This document shows positions 43,665-54,797 of a stretch of DNA of 64,000 bases, piece by piece. Numbering within the stretch: position 1 is the stretch's first letter; the number at the start of each line of letters is the position of its first letter. This DNA is from Actinocorallia populi (GTDB taxonomy: Bacteria; Actinomycetota; Actinomycetes; Streptosporangiales; Streptosporangiaceae), in the NCBI RefSeq assembly GCF_002995495.1, contig NZ_PVZV01000001.1, positions 186,001-250,000 of the forward strand. The letters run 5' to 3'. The notes beneath the pieces are model-generated. The model was not told where the DNA came from. It made no database searches and saw only the letters and a program-made list of their open reading frames with translations. Position numbers and translations under genes: made by a program.

Positions 43665-44594
43665 GTGCTGACGCCCCTGCTGCTCACCGCCTCGCGCAGC
43701 GAGCTCATGCGCCGTTTCGTCAGCGGCGCCCCCGTGACGCGCCCCGTCGTCGACCGGTTCATCGCCGGGGACGCCCTGGCCGAGGCGCTGGCGTCCGTCC
43801 GGACGCTGGCCTCGCAGGGCGTCGACGTCACCCTCGACCATCTGGGCGAGGACATCACCGAGCCCGCCCAGGCCCGCCGCAACCGTGACTCCTACCTCGC
43901 GCTGCTGGCCGCGCTGGGCGGCGAGGGCCTGGGGGACCGCGCCGAGGTGTCGGTGAAGCTGTCGGCGTTCGGCCAGTCGCTGCCGGACGGGCACCGGCTC
44001 GCCCTCGACGGCGTCCGCGCGGTGTGCGAGGCCGCCGCGGCGATCGGCACCACGGTCACCCTCGACATGGAGGACCACACCACCGTCGACTCCACCCTGG
44101 CGATCCTCGCCGAGCTGCGGCGCGACTTCCCGCGGACCGGCGTGGCCGTGCAGGCCGCCCTGTTCCGCACCGAGCAGGACGTGCGGGCGCTGGCCCTCCC
44201 CGGGTCGCGGGTCCGGCTCGTCAAGGGCGCCTACAAGGAGCCCGCCTCGGTGGCGCACCAGCGCAAGGAGGACGTGGACCGGGCGTACGCGCGGTGCCTG
44301 AACGTCCTCATGGCCGGGGACGGCTACCCGATGGTCGGCTCGCACGACCCGCGGATCATCGACCTGGCCCTGCGGCTGGCCGAGCGGTACGGCCGCGGGC
44401 CCGACTCGTACGAGTTCCAGATGCTCTACGGCATCCGCGACGCCGAGCAGCGGCGGCTGGCCGCCGAGGAGCACCGGCGGGTCCGCGCCTACGTGCCCTA
44501 CGGCTCGGACTGGTACGGCTACTTCATGCGCCGCCTGGCGGAGCGTCCGGCCAACCTCGTCTTCTTCCTTCGTTCGTTCCTCATCCGTCGTTGA
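43665..44594 (+). CDS. Proline dehydrogenase
   Basis: 309 residues, the monofunctional ProDH size. Beta/alpha barrel with FAD-binding features VSVKLSAFGQSL, DMEDHTTVDSTL, RLVKGAYKEPA and the C-terminal YVPYGSDWYGYFMRRLAERPAN. It oxidises L-proline to pyrroline-5-carboxylate and passes electrons to quinone. AGGAGG precedes GTG 43665. It is followed by P5C dehydrogenase, completing conversion of proline to glutamate. Equivalent to putB in other actinomycetes. Confidence 0.95.
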   Translation: MLTPLLLTASRSELMRRFVSGAPVTRPVVDRFIAGDALAEALASVRTLASQGVDVTLDHLGEDITEPAQARRNRDSYLALLAALGGEGLGDRAEVSVKLSAFGQSLPDGHRLALDGVRAVCEAAAAIGTTVTLDMEDHTTVDSTLAILAELRRDFPRTGVAVQAALFRTEQDVRALALPGSRVRLVKGAYKEPASVAHQRKEDVDRAYARCLNVLMAGDGYPMVGSHDPRIIDLALRLAERYGRGPDSYEFQMLYGIRDAEQRRLAAEEHRRVRAYVPYGSDWYGYFMRRLAERPANLVFFLRSFLIRR

Positions 44595-44607
44595 TCGGAG
44601 ACTCCTC

Positions 44608-46233
<1,626 letters not shown>

Positions 46234-46243
46234 AACGCCCGTT

Positions 46244-46804
46244 TCAGGGCTTCCTCCGGTGGCGGAGCAGGACGACCTGGGAGTCGAACGTCCGCGACTC
46301 CACGAGCTCCAGGCCCGCCCGCCGCCCCCGGGGCTGGAAGACGGGCTTGCCGCCGCCGAGGAGCACCGGGTGGACGCACACCTGGTACTCGTCGATCACG
46401 CCTTGCTCGGTGAGGTGCGAGGCGAGCTCGGAGCCGCCGAACAGCAGCAGGTCGGTGCCGGACTCCTTGAGCGCCGTCAGCTCCTCGGCGGCGTTCTCGC
46501 CGATCACGCGGGTGTTCCAGTCGGCCTTCTCCAGCGTGCGGGAGACGACGACCTTCGGCGTCTCCCGCCAGATCGGCGCGAACGCCAGGTCGTGCTCGTC
46601 GGTGGAGTACTGCTCGGCGTTCGGCCAGTAGTTCGCCATCATCTCCCACACGACCCGCCCGTACAGGAAGGTCTTGCCGCCCCTGCTCAGCTCCTGGGAG
46701 TAGGCGGACAGCTCCGGGCCCATCAGCGGCCAGTCGAACTCTCCGTTCGGTCCCTCGATGAAGCCGTCCAGGGACTGGTGCACGAAGTGGATCAGCTTGC
46801 CCAT
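46244..46804 (-). CDS. Dihydrofolate reductase-like (RibD C-terminal) protein
   Basis: 186 residues. HFVHQSLDGFIEGPNGEFDWP, GRVVWEMMANYWP and LLFGGSELASHLTEQGVIDEYQVCVHPVLLGGGKPVF match the RibD C-terminal/DHFR-like family (often annotated YwjB-like). NADPH-dependent reductase of unknown substrate. It converges with pruA. The 238-base spacer upstream (46805-47042), divergent to the DUF1206 gene, shows nothing beyond possible promoters. Confidence 0.9.
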   Translation of the reverse strand: MGKLIHFVHQSLDGFIEGPNGEFDWPLMGPELSAYSQELSRGGKTFLYGRVVWEMMANYWPNAEQYSTDEHDLAFAPIWRETPKVVVSRTLEKADWNTRVIGENAAEELTALKESGTDLLLFGGSELASHLTEQGVIDEYQVCVHPVLLGGGKPVFQPRGRRAGLELVESRTFDSQVVLLRHRRKP

Positions 46805-47042
46805 GGTGGGGTCCTCTCTGCCGGTTCCGCGCCCCTGCGGCGCGTTCTCATCCGGTGGTCGGAGCCGTCGCCGCCTTCTCTACATCCCTCGCTGAAGTTC
46901 CCTGATTTTCTTCGGACCTCCGTGAGTCCTCTCACCCAGGGTTCCACGGGCACCTTCTCCGACCTGCGGAAAGGCCTTCGCACGATGTGCCACCGCCCGC
47001 CGCACTCGTTTTGGTGAAGTTTGTCCTGGGCACAGGGGCTTC

Positions 47043-47867
47043 ATGGTAATTAGTCCGGAAAGACAGGCGCGGCAGGCCTCGCAGAGCAAGACGATGGGCC
47101 TGCTGGCACGGCTGGGACTGGCCGTGCGCGGCGTCCTCTACGTACTCATGGGGCTGCTGGCCCTCCAGATCGCCTTCGGCTCGGGCGGCGAGGAGGCCGA
47201 CAACTCGGGAGCCATCCAGACGCTGGCCGCCCAGCCCGGCGGCGAGTTCCTGCTCTGGCTGATCGTCGCCGGGCTGGGCGGGCTGGCGCTGTGGCGGCTG
47301 GCCGAGGCCGCCTTCGGGGCGGCGGGCCCCGACGGCCACAAGGCGTCCGAGCGGCTCATGTCCCTGGGACGGGGCGTCGTCTACACCGCCCTGTTCGTCA
47401 CGACCCTCCTGTTCACGCTCGGAGCCGGCGACCAGAAGTCGACCGACTCGCAGTCCAAGGACCTCACCGCCCAGGCGATGCAGGACATCCCGGGCGGTCG
47501 CTGGCTCGTCCTGCTGGCCGGTCTCGCCCTCATCGCCGGTGCCGCGTGGATGGCCTGGCAGGCGGTGGCGCACAAGGACTTCATGGACAGGCTCAACGTC
47601 ACCGGCAACGCCCGCGAGGTCGTCGAGAAGCTCGGCATGGCCGGTTACACGGCCCGCTCCGCCGTCTACGTGGGCATCGGCGCCTTCCTCTCCTACGCCG
47701 CGATCACCTTCGACGCCGGCAAGGCCAAGGGCATCGACGGCACCCTCCGCGAACTCGCCGGCACCCCCGCGGGCCCCTGGCTCCTGGCCGTCGTCGCCCT
47801 GGGCCTCGTCCTCTTCGGCGTCTACTCCTGCTGCGAAGCCCGCTGGCGCCGCGTCACCCCCGGCTGA
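47043..47867 (+). CDS. DUF1206 membrane protein
   Basis: 274 residues with six membrane helices arranged as three repeats of the DUF1206 helical hairpin. Each repeat begins with a G-x-x-A/V-R-G-V/A-x-Y motif (LGLAVRGVLYVLMG, LGRGVVYTALFV, YTARSAVYVGIG). Function unknown; widespread in actinobacteria. ATG 47043 follows a T/A-rich leader without a strong ribosome site. Confidence 0.9.
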   Translation: MVISPERQARQASQSKTMGLLARLGLAVRGVLYVLMGLLALQIAFGSGGEEADNSGAIQTLAAQPGGEFLLWLIVAGLGGLALWRLAEAAFGAAGPDGHKASERLMSLGRGVVYTALFVTTLLFTLGAGDQKSTDSQSKDLTAQAMQDIPGGRWLVLLAGLALIAGAAWMAWQAVAHKDFMDRLNVTGNAREVVEKLGMAGYTARSAVYVGIGAFLSYAAITFDAGKAKGIDGTLRELAGTPAGPWLLAVVALGLVLFGVYSCCEARWRRVTPG

Positions 47868-47959
47868 TCCACAGGGCCCCGTCCGAGATTGTCTACAACA
47901 AAACCATCTGCTAATGTCCCTTCTGTCACGGAACGAACCGCAGAGAGGCGCTGATCCAG

Positions 47960-48466
47960 ATGGCCGAGCCCACCACCGCACCCCCGGAAGAAGAAGCAGG
48001 ACCCGCGCCGCGCGCCCTCAGCGAGAAGGAGGCCTCGGACCTCATCGGAGCGCAGGAGTTCGGCGTGCTGGCGACCGTGAAGCGCAGCGGCCACCCGCAC
48101 CTGTCCACCGTCCTCTACCGCTGGGACCCGGCGGAACGGATCATCCGGGTCTCCACCACCGAAGGACGGCTCAAGACCCGCCACATCCGCAACGACCCCC
48201 GTCTGGCCCTGCACGTGAACGGCCCCGACGTCTGGTCGTTCGCCGTCGCCGAGGGCGAGGCGGAGATCTCGGAGCCGACGGTCGAACCCGGTGACGCGAC
48301 CGGCAGGGAGCTGCTGTCCCTCACCCCCGGCTTCGACGACCCCGCGGAGGAGGCCGCCTTCCTCGCCCGGCTCGTGGCGGAGCGGCGCGTGGTGATCCGG
48401 CTGCGGGTGACGCGCCTGTACGGCACCGCTCTCGACTTCCCGACGGGAGACGACGACGGGAACTGA
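47960..48466 (+). CDS. PPOX-class F420/FMN-dependent protein
   Basis: 168 residues. Split-barrel flavin fold: FGVLATVKRSGHPHLSTVLYRWDPAERIIRVSTTEGRLKTRHIRNDPRLALHV, the pattern of F420-dependent PPOX proteins (Rv1155-like). It probably binds F420 or FMN and acts as a reductase, although many members have no known substrate. It starts 93 bases after the DUF1206 stop. Confidence 0.9.
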   Translation: MAEPTTAPPEEEAGPAPRALSEKEASDLIGAQEFGVLATVKRSGHPHLSTVLYRWDPAERIIRVSTTEGRLKTRHIRNDPRLALHVNGPDVWSFAVAEGEAEISEPTVEPGDATGRELLSLTPGFDDPAEEAAFLARLVAERRVVIRLRVTRLYGTALDFPTGDDDGN

Positions 48467-48543
48467 CACTGTCGGTGATCGGCCTCCGAAGATTACTGTC
48501 GTTGTCGCAGCTCCCCGTACCTTCCTCGAAGGAGGCCGCGACC

Positions 48544-51500
48544 GTGACAGCCACCGCCGACCGTCCCGTACGACTGGAAGACCGCTACGAGATGCTCGAC
48601 GGGGAGGTACACCTCTCGGGACTGCAGGCACTGGTGCGGATCCCGTTCGACCAGATGCGCATGGACCGCCGCCGGGGGCTGAAAACTGCGGTCTTCGTCT
48701 CCGGGTACGAAGGCTCTCCGCTGGGCGGCTACGACCTCGAACTGAACCGGCGGAAGAAGCTGCTCGACGCGCATGACGTCGTGTTCCGGCCCGCGGTCAA
48801 CGAAGAACTCGCGGCCAACGCGGTGCAGGGGTCGCAGCTCGTGCCCGCGTTCGAGGACCGCCTCCACGAGGGGGTCCTGGGCATCTGGTACGGCAAGGCG
48901 CCCGGCCTCGACCGGGCCACCGACGCGCTGCGGCACGCGAACCTCGGGGGCGCGTCGCCGACCGGCGGTGCGCTCGCGCTGGTGGGCGACGACTCGATCG
49001 CGAAGTCCTCGACGGTGCCGAGCGGGTCCGAGAGCGCCATGGCGGGCATCGGCATGGCCGTGCTGTCCCCGGCCGACCCGCAGGACATCCTGGACCTGGG
49101 GCTGCACGGGATCGCGCTGTCCCGGTTCAGCGGGTTGTGGGCGGGATTGAAGCTGGCCACGAACGTCGTGGACGGCACGGGCACCACGGTCGTCCGCGGC
49201 GACCAGATGACGCCGGTCCTGCCGGATCGCGACATCGACGGGCGGCCTTTCGTCCACGGGGTCTCGGCGGACTTCCTCCAGCCGAACCTGGCCGTGCTGG
49301 AGGAGAGCCTGGTCACGTCGCGGGCGGAGCTGGCCCGCCGGTACGCGTACGCGAACGGGCTCAACAAGATCGAGGGCGACCCGCGGGCGAAGGTCGGGAT
49401 CGTCGCGGCCGGAGGCACGTACCTCGACGTGCACCAGGCGCTGACGGCGCTCGGCGTCTCCCGGGCGGATCTGGCGTCCTCGGGGATCCGGATCCTCAAG
49501 CTCGGGATGATCTCCCCGTTGGAGCCCCGGATCGTGGCGGAGTTCGCCGACGGCCTCGCGGAGATCGTCGTCGTCGAGGAGAAACGGCCGTTCATCGAAC
49601 CGGCGCTCAAGGACCTCCTCTACGGACGGCCGGGCGCTCCCCTGGTGTCCGGCAAGCGCACCCCGTCGGACGAGCCCCTGCTCCGCTCGCACGCCGACCT
49701 CCCGCCGCACCTCATCGCCGAGGCGCTCGCTCCCCGGCTGCTCGCGCACCTCGACGACGACCGGTTCCGGGCGGTGAAGGCCGCCCGGCCCCGCCCGCTG
49801 CTGCCGGTGGTGGCCCGGACCCCCTACTTCTGCTCCGGCTGCCCGCACAACCGCTCCACCGCCGTGCCCCCGGGTTCGCTGGTCGGGGCCGGCATCGGCT
49901 GCCACACCCTGGCCACGCTGATGCCCAAGGAACGCGTCGGCGACATCATCGGGCTCTGCCAGATGGGCGGCGAGGGCGCGCCCTGGATCGGGATCTCGCC
50001 GTTCACCGGGCGCAAGCACCTCATCCAGAACCTCGGGGACGGCACCTTCCACCACTCCGGAAGCCTCGCGATCCGCGCGTCCGTCGCGGCGGGCTCGAAC
50101 ATCACCTACAAGCTGCTCTACAACGACGCCGTGGCCATGACGGGCGGGCAGCGGGCGGTCGGCCGGATGGCGGTCCCCCAGGTCGTCCGGTCCCTGCTCG
50201 CCGAGGGCGCCGCCCGGGTGGTGATCACCACGGAGGACCCCGGACGGTACCGCAAGGCGCGGCTCCCCCGGGGCGTCGAGGTCCGGCACAGGGACGACCT
50301 GCTGCGGACGCAGGAGGAGCTGGCCGCCGTCGCGGGCGTCACCGTGCTGATCCACGACCAGGAGTGCGCCACCGAGCTCCGCCGCAAGCGCAAGCGCGGC
50401 CGTGCCGCGGTCCCCGCCGAGCACGTCTTCGTCAACGAGCGGGTGTGCGAGGGCTGCGGCGACTGCGGGGCGGTGTCGAACTGCCTCTCGGTGCACCCCG
50501 TGGAGACCGAGTTCGGGCGCAAGACCCAGATCCACCAGGCCTCCTGCAACAAGGACCTCTCGTGCCTGGACGGGGACTGCCCGTCGTTCGTCACCGTCCG
50601 CCCCGGCAGGAAGGCCGCGCGGGCCGCGGAGCCCTTCACCGGCCGGGACCTGCCCGAACCGGTGCTCAAGGTCGGCGCCGCCGACTTCGCCATGCGCCTC
50701 ACCGGGATCGGCGGGACGGGCGTCGTGACGACCGCGCAGATCATCTCGACCGCCGCGACGATGGCGGGCCTGCACGTGCGCGGCCTGGACCAGCTGGGCC
50801 TGGCGCAGAAGGGCGGCGCGGTCGTCTCCGACATCAGGCTGTCGGACTCCCCGTTCCTGGGCGCCAACAAGGTCGGCCCCGGCGAGTGCGACCTCTATCT
50901 GGGCTGCGACCTGCTGGTGGCCGCGAGCGAGGCGAACCTGGCCGTCACCTCCCCCGAGCGGACCATCGCGGTCGTCTCCACGTCCAAGGTGCCGACGGGT
51001 CCGATGGTGACCGACGTCCGGACGTCCTTCCCGCCCGTGGACGGGATCGCCGACGGCGTCCGGGCCCTGACCCGCCGGGAGGACGGCGTCTTCACCGACG
51101 CGGGGGCGGCCGTCCGGGGGCTGTTCGACGACGACCAGTACGCCAACGTCTTCCTCGTCGGCGTGGCGGTGCAGGCCGGGGCGCTGCCGGTACCGGCGGA
51201 CAAGCTGGAGCAGGCGATCGCGCTCAACGGGGTGGCCGTCGAGCGCAACATCGAGGCGTTCCGTCGCGGCCGCCAGCTCGTCGCCGACCCGGAAGGGCTC
51301 CGGGCCGCCCTGCCCTCGCGCGCCGTGCACCGCGGCGCTCCCTCCGGCCGTGTCGCGGCGATCGCCGCTTCGGTGCGCTCGGGGGAGGACGTCGAGCTCG
51401 CGGATCTCGTCTCCCGGCGGGTCGCCGAACTCATCGCCTATCAGGACGAGAGGTATGCGAAGCGGTATGCCGGGTTCCTGGAGCGGGTGCGTTCCCGGGA

Positions 51501-52008
51501 GGCCGAGACCTGCGGTGAAGCCGGGGCCGTCACCCGCGCCGTGGCGCGCAACCTCTACAAGCTCATGGCCTACAAGGACGAGTACGAAGTCGCCCGGCTC
51601 TCGCTCGATCCCGCGTTCGAGCAGGCCGTCCGGGAGCGGTTCGGCGAAGGCGCGAGGTACTCCTACCGGATCCATCCCCCCGTGCTGCGCGCGCTGGGCC
51701 TGGACCGGAAGATCAGCCTCGGGCCGTGGTTCAGGCCCGTTTTCCGGGCCCTCCACGGTCTGCGGCGGCTGCGCGGGACCCGGCTGGACCCCTTCGGCCG
51801 CGCCCGGGTGCGGGTCGTGGAGCGGGAGCTCGTCCCGGAGTACACCGAGGCGGTGGCCACGGCCCTGCGGTCCCTGACACCCGAAAACCGGGCGGCCGTG
51901 GCCGAACTGGCCGAGCTGCCCGACCTGGTGCGCGGTTACGAGGAGCTGAAACTGACCAACGTCACCATTTACCGCACAAAGCTCGCCGATCACCTCCGAG
52001 CCCTGTAA
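48544..52008 (+). CDS. Indolepyruvate ferredoxin oxidoreductase family protein (fused)
   Basis: About 1154 residues, all subunits fused. N-terminal pyruvate:ferredoxin-like alpha part (VFVSGYEGSPLGGYDLEL; NEELAANAVQGSQL), a thiamine-diphosphate part (CSGCPHNRST, GGEGAPWIG), a ferredoxin-like cluster region (VCEGCGDCGAVSNCLSVHP, SCNKDLSCLDGDCPSF), a gamma part (TGIGGTGVVTTAQII, LDQLGLAQKGGAVVSDI) and a C-terminal DUF6537 region. It oxidatively decarboxylates aryl-2-oxoacids from aromatic amino acids to acyl-CoA using ferredoxin. GTG 48544 has AAGGAGG upstream. No ferredoxin gene is adjacent. Confidence 0.92.
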   Translation: MTATADRPVRLEDRYEMLDGEVHLSGLQALVRIPFDQMRMDRRRGLKTAVFVSGYEGSPLGGYDLELNRRKKLLDAHDVVFRPAVNEELAANAVQGSQLVPAFEDRLHEGVLGIWYGKAPGLDRATDALRHANLGGASPTGGALALVGDDSIAKSSTVPSGSESAMAGIGMAVLSPADPQDILDLGLHGIALSRFSGLWAGLKLATNVVDGTGTTVVRGDQMTPVLPDRDIDGRPFVHGVSADFLQPNLAVLEESLVTSRAELARRYAYANGLNKIEGDPRAKVGIVAAGGTYLDVHQALTALGVSRADLASSGIRILKLGMISPLEPRIVAEFADGLAEIVVVEEKRPFIEPALKDLLYGRPGAPLVSGKRTPSDEPLLRSHADLPPHLIAEALAPRLLAHLDDDRFRAVKAARPRPLLPVVARTPYFCSGCPHNRSTAVPPGSLVGAGIGCHTLATLMPKERVGDIIGLCQMGGEGAPWIGISPFTGRKHLIQNLGDGTFHHSGSLAIRASVAAGSNITYKLLYNDAVAMTGGQRAVGRMAVPQVVRSLLAEGAARVVITTEDPGRYRKARLPRGVEVRHRDDLLRTQEELAAVAGVTVLIHDQECATELRRKRKRGRAAVPAEHVFVNERVCEGCGDCGAVSNCLSVHPVETEFGRKTQIHQASCNKDLSCLDGDCPSFVTVRPGRKAARAAEPFTGRDLPEPVLKVGAADFAMRLTGIGGTGVVTTAQIISTAATMAGLHVRGLDQLGLAQKGGAVVSDIRLSDSPFLGANKVGPGECDLYLGCDLLVAASEANLAVTSPERTIAVVSTSKVPTGPMVTDVRTSFPPVDGIADGVRALTRREDGVFTDAGAAVRGLFDDDQYANVFLVGVAVQAGALPVPADKLEQAIALNGVAVERNIEAFRRGRQLVADPEGLRAALPSRAVHRGAPSGRVAAIAASVRSGEDVELADLVSRRVAELIAYQDERYAKRYAGFLERVRSREAETCGEAGAVTRAVARNLYKLMAYKDEYEVARLSLDPAFEQAVRERFGEGARYSYRIHPPVLRALGLDRKISLGPWFRPVFRALHGLRRLRGTRLDPFGRARVRVVERELVPEYTEAVATALRSLTPENRAAVAELAELPDLVRGYEELKLTNVTIYRTKLADHLRAL

Positions 52009-52036
52009 AGATCCGGAAGAACGAGGGAGCAGCGTC

Positions 52037-52168
52037 ATGAAGGCAGCGCGGTGCCACGGGTTCGGCGATCCGGACGCCGGCCGCCTCATCCCCGCGCCGG
52101 CGGGCGCCGCCCCCTCGCCGAAGCCCACCCAGGCAGGTCCAGGCAAGGCCCTGGTCCTCCCCGAATAA
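52037..52168 (+). pseudogene. Short remnant resembling the N-terminus of an MDR quinone reductase
   Basis: A 43-codon open frame beginning MKAARCHGFGDPDAGRLIPAPAG, which is how many zinc-free alcohol dehydrogenase/quinone reductases start, and ending PGKALVLPE where PGxVLV would be expected. The rest of the domain is missing. GGGAG is nine bases upstream. It may be a decayed gene or a small gene of its own; I favour a remnant. Confidence 0.45.
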
Positions 52169-52180
52169 GGCAGTGACACC

Positions 52181-53092
52181 ATGACCCTCCCGCTGTCCAG
52201 CCCGGACGCCGTCGTCCTCGGCACGAACACGATGGACGCCACCGCGGCCTTCCTGCAGAACCTCGGCTTCACCGAAACCAGCAAGACCGTGCTCTCCTCG
52301 GACGCCGCGCAGGCGCTGTACGGGCTCACCGGCGAGGCGGAGCAGCGCACCTACGCCGTGCGCGACGCGTCCGGCCAGTCGCTCCCCGGCCGGATCCGCC
52401 TGGTGCACACCGACGAGGAGCCCCTGGAGTACAACGCGTACCGGACCGGCGGGCACGCCATCGACGTCTACTGCCTCGACCAGGAGAAGGGCTCCCTCCT
52501 GGCCAGGGAGGGCGGCGCGGAGGTCGGCGAGACCGCCGTCTTCAAGACCGCCTTCTTCACCATGTCCGGCACGTTCTGCATCATCCCCGGCGGCGGCCCG
52601 GTGGTCCTGCTGAGCGCCGAGCGCCGCCTGCCCAGCGTCCTCGACGACGACCCGTCCCGCCTCCACTCCCAGGTCCACAGCCTCATCTGGATCGTCCCCG
52701 AGCTCGCCCCGTCCCTGGAGTTCTTCGCCGCGGCCGGCCTGCCCGAGACCCGCCGCAACGTCTTCGGCCCCGACCCGGACGTGGCCGCCCTGATGGCGCT
52801 CCCCGAGCCCGCCCCCTTCAGCATGGCCCTGCTCGCGGACGCCGCGATGACCCCGTCCCGCCTGGAGCTCCTGGCCTTCGACACCCCCGACGTCCCCCTC
52901 GTCCCGGACCCCGGCCGCCCCCTCCGGCCCGGCCAGATGGTGTTGTCGTTCTCCGTCGCCTCGCTGCCCGCCGCGCGGACGCTCCTGGCCCGGCACGGCG
53001 CGTCGTTCGGCGCCACCGCCGCCGCCGGCGACGCCCAGGCCGTCACCGGCCTGGCCCCGGGCGGCATCTGGCTCGAACTCCGCGCCCGCTGA
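52181..53092 (+). CDS. VOC (glyoxalase/bleomycin-resistance fold) protein
   Basis: 303 residues in two halves, each with a VOC-like beta-alpha-beta module (VVLGTNTMDATAAFLQNLGF at the start; LIWIVPELAPSLEFFAAAGL in the second half). The metal ligands of typical glyoxalases are not clearly preserved. The substrate is unknown. It follows the oxidoreductase gene and the remnant at 52037. Confidence 0.75.
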   Translation: MTLPLSSPDAVVLGTNTMDATAAFLQNLGFTETSKTVLSSDAAQALYGLTGEAEQRTYAVRDASGQSLPGRIRLVHTDEEPLEYNAYRTGGHAIDVYCLDQEKGSLLAREGGAEVGETAVFKTAFFTMSGTFCIIPGGGPVVLLSAERRLPSVLDDDPSRLHSQVHSLIWIVPELAPSLEFFAAAGLPETRRNVFGPDPDVAALMALPEPAPFSMALLADAAMTPSRLELLAFDTPDVPLVPDPGRPLRPGQMVLSFSVASLPAARTLLARHGASFGATAAAGDAQAVTGLAPGGIWLELRAR

Positions 53093-53199
53093 ACCGCCTC
53101 CGAGCGGCGGCCCGCGACCGGGAGATGCCACTATTGGTCGAGGAAGCCCGGCTGTCCTCGGCCGGGCTCCGCGTCGGTTACCTATCCGGAAGGACCTCC

Positions 53200-53838
53200 A
53201 TGGCCACGCTGCGCCTCGGCGACGAAGCCCCTGACTTCACCGCCGCCACCACTGACGGCACGCTCAGCTTCCACGAGTGGAAGGGCGACAGCTGGGCGGT
53301 GCTGTTCTCGCACCCGAAGGACTTCACCCCGGTGTGCACCACCGAGCTCGGCCGGGTCGCCGGCCTCAAGCCGGAGTTCGACAAGCGGAACGTCAAGGCC
53401 ATCGGCGTCTCCGTCGACCCGCTGGAAGACCACCACGCGTGGGCCGGTGACATCGAGGAGGTGACCGGCAACGCCCTGAACTTCCCGCTGATCGCCGACT
53501 CCGACCGCAAGATCGCCGATCTGTACGACATGATCCACCCGAACGCCAACGACACCCTGACCGTGCGTTCGGTCTTCATCATCGGCCCGGACAACAAGGT
53601 CAAGCTGACCCTGACCTACCCGGCGTCCACCGGCCGCAACTTCGACGAGATCCTGCGCGTCATCGACTCCCTGCAGCTGACCGCCCAGTACACCGTCGCC
53701 ACCCCGGCCGACTGGAAGGACGGCGACAACGTCATCGTCGCCCCCGCCCTCTCCGACGAGGAGGCCAAGCAGCGCTTCCCCAAGGGCTTCGAGACCAAGA
53801 AGCCCTACCTCCGCGTCACCCCCCAGCCCAACAAGTAG
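53200..53838 (+). CDS. 1-Cys peroxiredoxin (Prx6 type)
   Basis: 212 residues. LGDEAPDFTAATTDGTLSFHEWKGDSWAVLFSHPKDFTPVCTTELG with the peroxidatic Cys46 in PVCTTE, and the long C-terminal domain of Prx6 (SLQLTAQYTVATPADWKDGDNVIVAPALSDEEAKQRFPKGF). It reduces hydrogen peroxide and organic peroxides. GGAAGG lies six bases before ATG 53200. A hairpin terminator follows. Confidence 0.95.
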   Translation: MATLRLGDEAPDFTAATTDGTLSFHEWKGDSWAVLFSHPKDFTPVCTTELGRVAGLKPEFDKRNVKAIGVSVDPLEDHHAWAGDIEEVTGNALNFPLIADSDRKIADLYDMIHPNANDTLTVRSVFIIGPDNKVKLTLTYPASTGRNFDEILRVIDSLQLTAQYTVATPADWKDGDNVIVAPALSDEEAKQRFPKGFETKKPYLRVTPQPNK

Positions 53839-53853
53839 GACCCCGCACTCCCG

Positions 53854-53888
53854 CTCGTGAGCCGGCGCCCTCCCGTCCGGCTCACGAG
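53854..53888. terminator. Hairpin terminator after the peroxiredoxin gene
   Basis: Perfect 12-bp stem (53854-53865 with 53877-53888) with an 11-base loop, 15 bases after the stop codon. Confidence 0.8.
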
Positions 53889-54017
53889 CAGCCCCGCCGC
53901 AGAGGTCGTCGCGAGGGGCGGGACCGCGGCTTGGGGACCGGCTGGCGCGGCGCCGGGCGGACGTGGGTCGCGTGACGCGCGGAACGGGCATGATCCGCGC
54001 GAGGCCGCGGTCGGCGC

Positions 54018-54695
54018 TCAGCCGCGGGAGCCGGGGCGCTTGGGCGGCCTGATGCGCACCCGCTCGTCCTCGCTGGCGTTCTCGATGTCGTCGAGCTGCG
54101 CGCGGACCGTCTCCCGCAGGTCGTCGTAGTCGCGGAACGAGTGGTCCTTGAACAGGGTGTAGCCCGTCCACATCAGGTTGGCGCACACCCGGGGCGGCAC
54201 CTGGCCCGTCGCCGCGCCCATCCCGACCAGCGCCACCGACGCGATGCCGCCCTGCGCCCTCTCGTTCTGCATGTGGACGGCCTGGAAGGCCGCGGCGCAC
54301 GCCAGTGCCACGTTCAGCGTCCGGCTGACGTCCTGCGCCGAACTCTCCATCGTCGGCGTCGAGATCAGGAACTTCGGGTTGGTCGCCCCGGACGGTACGC
54401 ACACGGCGCTTCCGACCGGCATCCGCCCCTCGAACCGGTCGCGGATCGCCCGCTGGACGCGGAGCTGGATGCCCGCGCCGAGGTGCCGCTTGATGACCGC
54501 GTCGGTCCCGCCGTCCATCCGCCCGCGGGAGTTGGTCGGGGTGACCCAGGCGTCGACGTGCTGGTCGAGGATCGACCCGCGGTGGATGTCGACCTCCGGG
54601 GTGTCGGCGAACGCCGCCAGCCAGGCCTCCACGACTTTCGTGTTGACGTCCGCCAGCACGACCCTGAGCTGCGGTTTCACCCGATCGACGGCCAT
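54018..54695 (-). CDS. Macrodomain (ADP-ribose-binding) protein, divergent partner of the UDG-ART gene
   Basis: 225 residues built around a macrodomain: VDIHRGSILDQHVDAWVTPTNSRGRMDGGTDAVIKRHLG is the strand, N-S and GG loop that hold ADP-ribose (the usual form is D-A-x-V-N-x-A-N-S), and ALVGMGAATGQVPP is the second phosphate loop. Residues near the C-terminus (ETVRAQLDDIENASEDERVRI) are charged and helical. Macrodomains read or remove ADP-ribose. It is encoded back to back with a UDG-ART fusion protein, 285 bases apart, which makes it the probable antidote or eraser. GGAG is six bases before ATG 54695. Confidence 0.9.
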   Translation of the reverse strand: MAVDRVKPQLRVVLADVNTKVVEAWLAAFADTPEVDIHRGSILDQHVDAWVTPTNSRGRMDGGTDAVIKRHLGAGIQLRVQRAIRDRFEGRMPVGSAVCVPSGATNPKFLISTPTMESSAQDVSRTLNVALACAAAFQAVHMQNERAQGGIASVALVGMGAATGQVPPRVCANLMWTGYTLFKDHSFRDYDDLRETVRAQLDDIENASEDERVRIRPPKRPGSRG

Positions 54696-54797
54696 GACTC
54701 ACTCCGGTCTCCAAGAGGGGCTTTCCAACACCGGCGAAACTACCGCGGCCCACCGACAAACCATTACCGGCCGCAGGACCGCGCCCGTTCGGTGCGA

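Noticed and set aside
48493-52350. A 1285-codon open frame on the minus strand over the oxidoreductase gene
   Set aside because: Antisense shadow produced by high GC; the plus-strand protein has thiamine, cluster and gamma-domain motifs.
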